This document shows positions 58,797-64,000 of a stretch of 64,000 bases of DNA, one piece after another. The stretch covers positions 62,001-126,000 of the forward strand of contig JBCDAV010000004.1 of the NCBI GenBank assembly GCA_039184865.1. Reading direction: 5' to 3'. Numbering within the stretch: the stretch's first letter is position 1; each line of letters opens with the position of its first letter. The DNA comes from Thermohalobaculum sp039184865 (GTDB lineage Bacteria; Pseudomonadota; Alphaproteobacteria; Rhodobacterales; Rhodobacteraceae). The position numbers and the translations under genes are program-made. Under the pieces are notes generated by a model. The model did not search any database. It was not told the origin of the DNA and worked only from the letters and a program-made list of their open reading frames with translations.

Positions 58797-59816
58797 GTGA
58801 CCGATGCGCCTGTCATCTCGGCCAGCAATGTCTGGAAGCTGTTCGGCCCGGAGCCGCAGCGCTATCTCGCGTCGATGCCGAAGGGTCATTCCTTCGACCA
58901 GATCCGCGCCGATGGCTACATCGCCGGGGTCAAGGATGTCTCGATCGATGTCGGGCGCGGCGAGATGCTGGTCATCATGGGACTGTCCGGTTCCGGCAAG
59001 TCCACGCTGGTTCGCTGTTTCTCCCGCCTGCACGAGATCACCGGCGGAACCATCGAAATTGATGGACAGGACATTGGTGCCCTCAGCGAGAAGGAACTGA
59101 TCGACCTTCGCCGCTCAAAGATGGGCATGGTGTTCCAGAGCTTCGGGTTGCTGCCGCACCGAACCGTCCTCGAGAACGTGGCGTTCCCGCTTCAGATGCG
59201 CGGCCAGGACCGGCACGAGCGCCGCGCCCGCGCTTTGGAAATGGTCAAGCTGGTCGGCCTGGAGGGCCGGGAGGACTACTTCCCGCGCGAATTGTCCGGT
59301 GGACAGCAGCAACGCGTAGGCATCGCCCGTTCGCTGGCGATCGAGCCGGATATCTGGTTCCTCGATGAGCCGTTCTCTGCACTCGATCCACTGATCCGAC
59401 GGGAAATGCAGGACGAGTTCCTGCGTCTGCAAGACATGCTCGGCAAGACCATCGTTTTCATCACGCACGATTTTGACGAGGCGCTGCGGCTCGCCGATCG
59501 CATCGCCATCATGAAGGACGGTGCGGTCGAGCAATGCGACACGCCGGACAAGATCGTGCTGAACCCGGCGACCGAATACGTCCGGAAGTTCACCGAGGAC
59601 ATCGACAAGGCGCGCGTCGTGCACGCGGGCGTCCTGGCGCAAGCAGGACTTGTCGGCGAGGGAGAACCGGTGACGGCCTCGGCCACGATCCAGTCGCTGG
59701 CGCGCCGTTTGGTCAACGATCCCGCCTCGGCAATCCCCGTGACCGGCGCCGACGGTGCCGTCATGGGCGCCATGGACCGGCAACAGGCGCTGGACGTTCT
59801 GCTGGGGCAGGCGTAG
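58797..59816 (+). CDS. tmoW: TMAO ABC transporter ATP-binding protein
   Basis: 339 residues from a GTG at 58797 with an AGGA site about 9 bases before (TTG at 58767 is another in-frame option). Walker A MGLSGSGKSTLVRCF, signature ELSGGQQQRVGIARSL, Walker B IWFLDEPFSALDP, and the H-loop FITHDFDEALRLAD. The C-terminal 70 residues form a partial CBS-like domain, as in ProV/OpuAA. Ten bases separate it from the permease gene. Confidence 0.9.
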   Translation: MTDAPVISASNVWKLFGPEPQRYLASMPKGHSFDQIRADGYIAGVKDVSIDVGRGEMLVIMGLSGSGKSTLVRCFSRLHEITGGTIEIDGQDIGALSEKELIDLRRSKMGMVFQSFGLLPHRTVLENVAFPLQMRGQDRHERRARALEMVKLVGLEGREDYFPRELSGGQQQRVGIARSLAIEPDIWFLDEPFSALDPLIRREMQDEFLRLQDMLGKTIVFITHDFDEALRLADRIAIMKDGAVEQCDTPDKIVLNPATEYVRKFTEDIDKARVVHAGVLAQAGLVGEGEPVTASATIQSLARRLVNDPASAIPVTGADGAVMGAMDRQQALDVLLGQA

Positions 59817-59825
59817 CCTGATCGA

Positions 59826-62099
59826 ATGGCGGTCACCACAGATACCGCGCCCATCGAGGCCCCGCGCGTCACCAAGCAACAAATTGCGCTCGGCCTGCTG
59901 ATCCTGGCCATTCTAATCATCGTCGCGCGCCCGATCCTGCCCGACTGGATGGTCGAGCGCCCCGACGATGCAGGGCTCTTCCCCTTCGCGGTCTGGCTGG
60001 ACGCCTTCTTCAACTTCCTTCGCTACGATCTCGGACTGGAAGCGGTCACGCGCTGGATCGCGTCAAACCCGCTAAAGTTCCTGCTCGATACCTCGGCCAA
60101 CCTGCTCGAAGGCAAACGCCGCTGGCCGCATCTCGGGCCGATCCCGTGGCCTGCCATTGCGGCGACGGCAGCAGTACTGGGTTACTGGCTCGGCGGCTGG
60201 CGCATGGCTGTGGTCGGGGGCGGCACGTTTGTCTGGGTTGCCCTGATCGGCCAATGGAAGCTTGCGATGCAGACGCTTGCCGTGATCGCGGTCGCCGCTC
60301 CGATCGCGTTCTTCCTCGGCCTGGGGTTGGGAATTCTCGCCTGGAAATATCGCTGGATCGACACCGCGATCAAACCGATCCTCGCGATCCTCCAGACCCT
60401 GCCGTTCTTCACCTACCTGCTTCCCGCCGTCATTTTCTTCATCGTAGGGCCGACAGCCGCGGCGGTGGCGACGATTGTCTATGCGATCCCGCCGATGGTG
60501 CTGATGACGACGGTCGGGCTACGCAAGGTGCCACCCGAGGTGGTCGAGGCCGGTCACATGGCGGGCTGCACGCGCTGGCAGATGCTGCGCCATGTGTATG
60601 TACCTTCGGCAAGGACCGAGATGCTGGTCGGTCTGAACCAGATCATCATGCTCTGCCTCGCCATGGTCGTCCTGACGGCGTTCATCGGGATGCCAGGCCT
60701 TGGGCAGAAGCTGCTCTCTAACATGAACAGCTTCAAACTTGGCCGGTCCTTCGAGATCGGCGTCAGCATCGTGTTCATCGCGGTGATGCTCGACCGGATG
60801 TCGAAGGCCTGGGTGCTGAAACAGCCCGAGCATTTCGAGAAGGGTACGCCCTGGTGGAAGCGGCATGGCTATTTGCTGGCCGGCCTAGGTCTTTTCATTG
60901 TGCTGATCGGCGTTTCGGCGCTCGCGGGCGAGTCGCAGAATTACACCCTCGACGAGGGCAAGCGTCAGGGCAATGTCTTCCAGTGGTTCTGGAGTTTGCT
61001 CGACGGCGTACACCGGACGCAGTCGCTCTCGCAGGGCAAGGAGATCGATAGCGCGATCAAGGCGTTCCTCGATATCGACAGCGTGCAGGCGGCGTCGAAC
61101 GGCATCCGCGCGTTTCTCATCGTCGATGTCCTGATCCCGTTCCGCGATGCACTCCTGTGGTTGCCGAATGTTTCGGTCATCCTGATCTGGATGGCGGTGG
61201 GATGGCTGGTCGGTGGAGCGCGCATCGCGCTGATGGCCGGTGGCTTCTACACGGTCATCGCGATGACCGGCTGGTGGGACCGGTCGATCATCACGCTCTA
61301 TGCAGCGATCGCCTCCGTCGCGCTCGCTTTGTTGATCGGCCTGCCGCTCGGGATCTGGGCGGCGCTGGGGGCTTCGGGTCAACTGTCGCTGAAGATGAGC
61401 CCCGGCGAACTCACACTCGGCTTGATTGGCCTCGCCTTCAAGCGCTTGCCCATCTTACTGGGCGCGCTGCTGGTCAGTGGCCTCGTCTATTATTTCGTCG
61501 AGAGCGGCGCGGAACTGCCTCCGGCCTACCTCTCGTTTGGATCACTCTCGCTCTATGTCTTCGCCCTGACCTTTCTGGCGCTCTGGTGGTGGGTCCGACG
61601 CTGGCCCCGCGACCAGGTGATGATCGCAGTGGTGGACACCGGGCAGACATTCCCGAGTTTCATCTACCTGATCCCGGCGATCATGCTGTTCGGCATCAAT
61701 GACGTTGCGGTGATCTTCTCGATCCTGATCTACACGCTGGTGCCGGTGATCCGGTACACGATCGAAGGCTTGCGCGGCGTGCCGCCGGAACTCACCGAGG
61801 CGGCCGACATGTCCGGCGCGACGCGCTGGCAGAAGCTGATCAACGTGCAGTTGCCGATCGCGCTTCCCACGCTCGCGGTGGGCTTCAATCAGGCGATCAT
61901 GTTCGCGTTCTTCATGGTGATCATCGCGGCTTTCATCGGGACACAGGACCTCGGGCAGGAACTGCAGCGCACGCTGGCCGGAACGGACCTGGGCAAGAAC
62001 TTCGTGCTGGGTCTCTGTGTCGTGCTGATGGCACTGGCGTTCGACAACATCATCACGCGCTGGGCCGCCGATCGGCGCAAGGCCTTGGGAATGGATTGA
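59826..62099 (+). CDS. tmoV: TMAO ABC transporter permease, fused double-domain
   Basis: 757 residues, about twice the length of a ProW-type permease. Two homologous permease halves are visible: VEAGHMAGCTRWQMLRHV...VVLTAFIGMPGLG (about 240-290) and TEAADMSGATRWQKLINV...VIIAAFIGTQDLG (about 660-715), each with EAA-loop features for contact with TmoW. Roughly a dozen or more membrane helices. Its stop overlaps the tdm start (TGATG). Double-domain permeases are typical of the TMAO system TmoXWV. Confidence 0.9.
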   Translation: MAVTTDTAPIEAPRVTKQQIALGLLILAILIIVARPILPDWMVERPDDAGLFPFAVWLDAFFNFLRYDLGLEAVTRWIASNPLKFLLDTSANLLEGKRRWPHLGPIPWPAIAATAAVLGYWLGGWRMAVVGGGTFVWVALIGQWKLAMQTLAVIAVAAPIAFFLGLGLGILAWKYRWIDTAIKPILAILQTLPFFTYLLPAVIFFIVGPTAAAVATIVYAIPPMVLMTTVGLRKVPPEVVEAGHMAGCTRWQMLRHVYVPSARTEMLVGLNQIIMLCLAMVVLTAFIGMPGLGQKLLSNMNSFKLGRSFEIGVSIVFIAVMLDRMSKAWVLKQPEHFEKGTPWWKRHGYLLAGLGLFIVLIGVSALAGESQNYTLDEGKRQGNVFQWFWSLLDGVHRTQSLSQGKEIDSAIKAFLDIDSVQAASNGIRAFLIVDVLIPFRDALLWLPNVSVILIWMAVGWLVGGARIALMAGGFYTVIAMTGWWDRSIITLYAAIASVALALLIGLPLGIWAALGASGQLSLKMSPGELTLGLIGLAFKRLPILLGALLVSGLVYYFVESGAELPPAYLSFGSLSLYVFALTFLALWWWVRRWPRDQVMIAVVDTGQTFPSFIYLIPAIMLFGINDVAVIFSILIYTLVPVIRYTIEGLRGVPPELTEAADMSGATRWQKLINVQLPIALPTLAVGFNQAIMFAFFMVIIAAFIGTQDLGQELQRTLAGTDLGKNFVLGLCVVLMALAFDNIITRWAADRRKALGMD

Positions 62100-64000
62100 T
62101 GCTCGATCTCGCGAAGTTTGAGCGGCCCACGGAACTTGGCCACGTCCTTACGCCCGGTCTGCCCTTGCTCCCACATGGGGTCGAGCGCCACCTTGTCCCC
62201 GGCGGCGGGTCGCGCGGGATCGAGATTCACGCAGGCGACGAGATCTCAGTGGTCGATCGCCAGGGTCTGCAACCGGCGGAACTGGTGTTCTTCACGCCGG
62301 ACGGCCGTTCGGATCCGGCGATGATCGGTGCAGTGGGAGACGGACCGGCAGGCGGGCTGCAAGCTTCGTTGTCACGGGGCGATGTCTCGGCTCGCCGCAC
62401 TCTGAAAGCCCTCGACCGCGCCGGCTTCGATATCGGTCACGCGCAGGCCGCGCGGATCTTCGCCGAGGGCTCGACGGCAGGAGAGGCTCGGGACTTTCAC
62501 GCCCAGACAGATGGCCTGCTGATCGTCTGCGCGCCTGGCGATGCCATGCTGCCGGAGGCGCATAACACCGTCACCGAACTCGCCGTCTACATCCGCCGCG
62601 CCGATCCCGGTCAGGCCAAGCAGGCGCACATGCACGACCCTCTGGCCGATCCCTTGCAGGACATCAACATCCAGCCAGGAGACGCCAAGGCCTATGAGGT
62701 CAAGGCTGGCGAGTTCATCCAGATCCTCGACGTGCAAGGGCGGGAGTGTTCGGATTTCCAGGCGCTCAGTCTGCGTGCGCTCGATAAGGGTCAGGATCGC
62801 GAGATCGACCCGACCACGACGCGGTCGCTCATGGGTTCGCTCTATCCGAACCCGGGCATCTTCTCGAAGTACTGGACGCAGGATCAGGAGCCGTTGGTCG
62901 AGATCGTGCAGGATACCTGCGGTCGGCACGACACCTTCGGGCTGGCCTGCTCCGCGCGCTACTACGACGATCTGGGCTACCCCGGCCACGTCAACTGCAC
63001 CGACAACATGAATAAGGATCTGGCGCGGTTCGATGTGCGCCCGCGCGGCGGCTGGCCGGCCATCAACTTCTTCTTCAACACGATGCTGGACGACACCCAC
63101 GCAATCGGCATGGACGATCCGTGGAGCCGCCCCGGCGACTATGTTCTGCTGCGCGCGCTGACCGATCTGGTCTGCGTCTCCACCGCCTGCCCCTGCGATA
63201 TCGACCCGGCCAACGGCTGGAACCCGACAGACATCCAGGTCCGCACCTACTCGGCCCAAGAAGATTTCAAGCGATCCGTGGGGTTCCGCATGACCACCGA
63301 CAGCCCCCTTGAACCGACCAAGGAGACCGGCTTCCACGCCTGCTTCGCCCGGCACACCCGCGATTTCGGCGAATACAACGGATACTGGCTTCCCAACCAG
63401 TTCCCCGCCCACGGCACGATCGCCGAATACTGGGCTTGTCGCGAGAAGGCCGTGGTCATGGATCTCTCGCCGTTGCGGAAGTACGAGGTCACGGGGCCCG
63501 ACGCCGAAGCCTTGATGCAGATGTGCGTCACGCGGAACATGAAGAAGCTCTCGGTCGGGCAGGTTGTCTACACCGCCGTCTGCCACGAGCACGGTGGGAT
63601 GATCGACGATGGAACGGTCTATCGGCTCGGAGAAAACAACTTCCGCTGGATCGGAGGCAACGACCTCAGCGGCATCCACATGCGCGAGACGGCCGAGCGC
63701 GAGGGACTGCAGGCCTGGGTCCGCAACTCGACCGATCAGCTCTGCAATATCGCGGTGCAGGGACCGAAATCGCGGGACATTCTGAATGAGGTGGTCTGGA
63801 CAGCACCGACCCAGCCGACGCTGGAGGAGCTCGCCTGGTTCCGTTTCGCCGTGGGCAGGATCGGAGCCTTCGACGGGGCGCCGCTGGTGGTGTCGCGAAC
63901 CGGCTACTCGGGCGAACTCGGTTACGAGATTTTCTGCCACCCAAAGGATGCCGAGACGGTGTTCGATGCTGTCTGGGAGGCCGGTCAACCGCACGGATTG
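62099..64000 (+). CDS. tdm: TMAO demethylase (truncated by the window end)
   Basis: 634 residues visible, no stop before base 64000. Tdm splits TMAO into dimethylamine and formaldehyde, with formaldehyde passed to tetrahydrofolate. The N-terminal part (to about 385) is a DUF1989-type zinc domain: GRECSDFQAL, DTCGRHDTFGLACSARYYDD, HVNCTDNM and LVCVSTACPCDIDPANGW. C284, C364 and C366 have spacings (80 and 2) that match the Cys zinc set I recall for Methylocella Tdm. The C-terminal part, from about 410, is a GcvT-like aminomethyltransferase domain (GTIAEYWACREKAVVMDLSPL, VVSRTGYSGELGYEIF). The start overlaps the tmoV stop. The remaining C-terminus is outside the window. Confidence 0.93.
   Translation, partial: MLDLAKFERPTELGHVLTPGLPLLPHGVERHLVPGGGSRGIEIHAGDEISVVDRQGLQPAELVFFTPDGRSDPAMIGAVGDGPAGGLQASLSRGDVSARRTLKALDRAGFDIGHAQAARIFAEGSTAGEARDFHAQTDGLLIVCAPGDAMLPEAHNTVTELAVYIRRADPGQAKQAHMHDPLADPLQDINIQPGDAKAYEVKAGEFIQILDVQGRECSDFQALSLRALDKGQDREIDPTTTRSLMGSLYPNPGIFSKYWTQDQEPLVEIVQDTCGRHDTFGLACSARYYDDLGYPGHVNCTDNMNKDLARFDVRPRGGWPAINFFFNTMLDDTHAIGMDDPWSRPGDYVLLRALTDLVCVSTACPCDIDPANGWNPTDIQVRTYSAQEDFKRSVGFRMTTDSPLEPTKETGFHACFARHTRDFGEYNGYWLPNQFPAHGTIAEYWACREKAVVMDLSPLRKYEVTGPDAEALMQMCVTRNMKKLSVGQVVYTAVCHEHGGMIDDGTVYRLGENNFRWIGGNDLSGIHMRETAEREGLQAWVRNSTDQLCNIAVQGPKSRDILNEVVWTAPTQPTLEELAWFRFAVGRIGAFDGAPLVVSRTGYSGELGYEIFCHPKDAETVFDAVWEAGQPHGL

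Noticed and set aside
62372..63994. 540-codon minus-strand frame opposite tdm
   Set aside because: Antisense to the tdm reading frame, which carries the zinc and GcvT motifs.

Overview
The window is about 64 kb of GC-rich DNA packed with genes, from an alphaproteobacterium. A member of the Rhodobacterales (marine Roseobacter-like) is most likely. Two things point that way: the small membrane protein - xerD - aroK - aroB arrangement, and the linked genes for trimethylamine, TMAO and monomethylamine use, which are typical of marine roseobacters. I saw no rRNA, tRNA, CRISPR array, insertion sequence or prophage.

Layout. (1) 0-10.4 kb: the end of an exopolysaccharide locus with a hexapeptide acyltransferase, a Wzy/WaaL-like membrane protein, a secreted beta-helix protein with RTX repeats, a type I secretion adaptor and ABC exporter, and a second RTX protein. 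(2) 10.4-15.8 kb: core genes aroB, aroK, xerD, grpE and hrcA. (3) 16-23.3 kb: two glycosyltransferases and a sulfotransferase, facing an operon of STAS protein, RsbW-like protein and hybrid histidine kinase. (4) 23.3-27 kb: a tightly overlapping four-gene operon of unknown purpose (M19 dipeptidase-like, GNAT, 567-residue unknown protein, DUF3726). (5) 27-38.2 kb: mixed metabolic genes, including a PycTM-like membrane protein, an FMO, AraC and SDR genes, a phosphoesterase, a CobW-like GTPase, a class II aldolase, a methyltransferase and a P450. (6) 38.2-42.8 kb: a four-gene cassette of SGNH protein, MBOAT acyltransferase, SerRS-like amino acid:carrier-protein ligase and carrier protein. (7) 42.9-49 kb: xthA, DsbA-like, GST-like, a proline racemase homolog and small proteins. 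(8) 49.2-64 kb: a FadR-type GntR regulator diverging from a long methylamine operon of gmaS, mgsABC, two unknown genes, DUF1330, tmm, tmoXWV and tdm, which runs off the window.

The most interesting system is region 6. Its parts correspond one to one with the Gram-positive Dlt D-alanylation machinery (DltD, DltB, DltA, DltC). The unrelated adenylating enzyme DltA is replaced by a truncated seryl-tRNA-synthetase homolog of the kind known to load glycine or alanine onto carrier proteins. I infer that it esterifies a periplasmic or surface polymer with an amino acid. I do not know of a description of this combination, but I could not search.

In region 8 the products would oxidise TMA to TMAO (Tmm), import TMAO (TmoXWV), demethylate it to dimethylamine and formaldehyde (Tdm), and pass monomethylamine through gamma-glutamylmethylamide to N-methylglutamate (GmaS, MgsABC). 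Genes for dimethylamine monooxygenase and N-methylglutamate dehydrogenase are not in the window. The operon has perfect stem-loops in three gaps, and the regulator gene is flanked by operator-like repeats.
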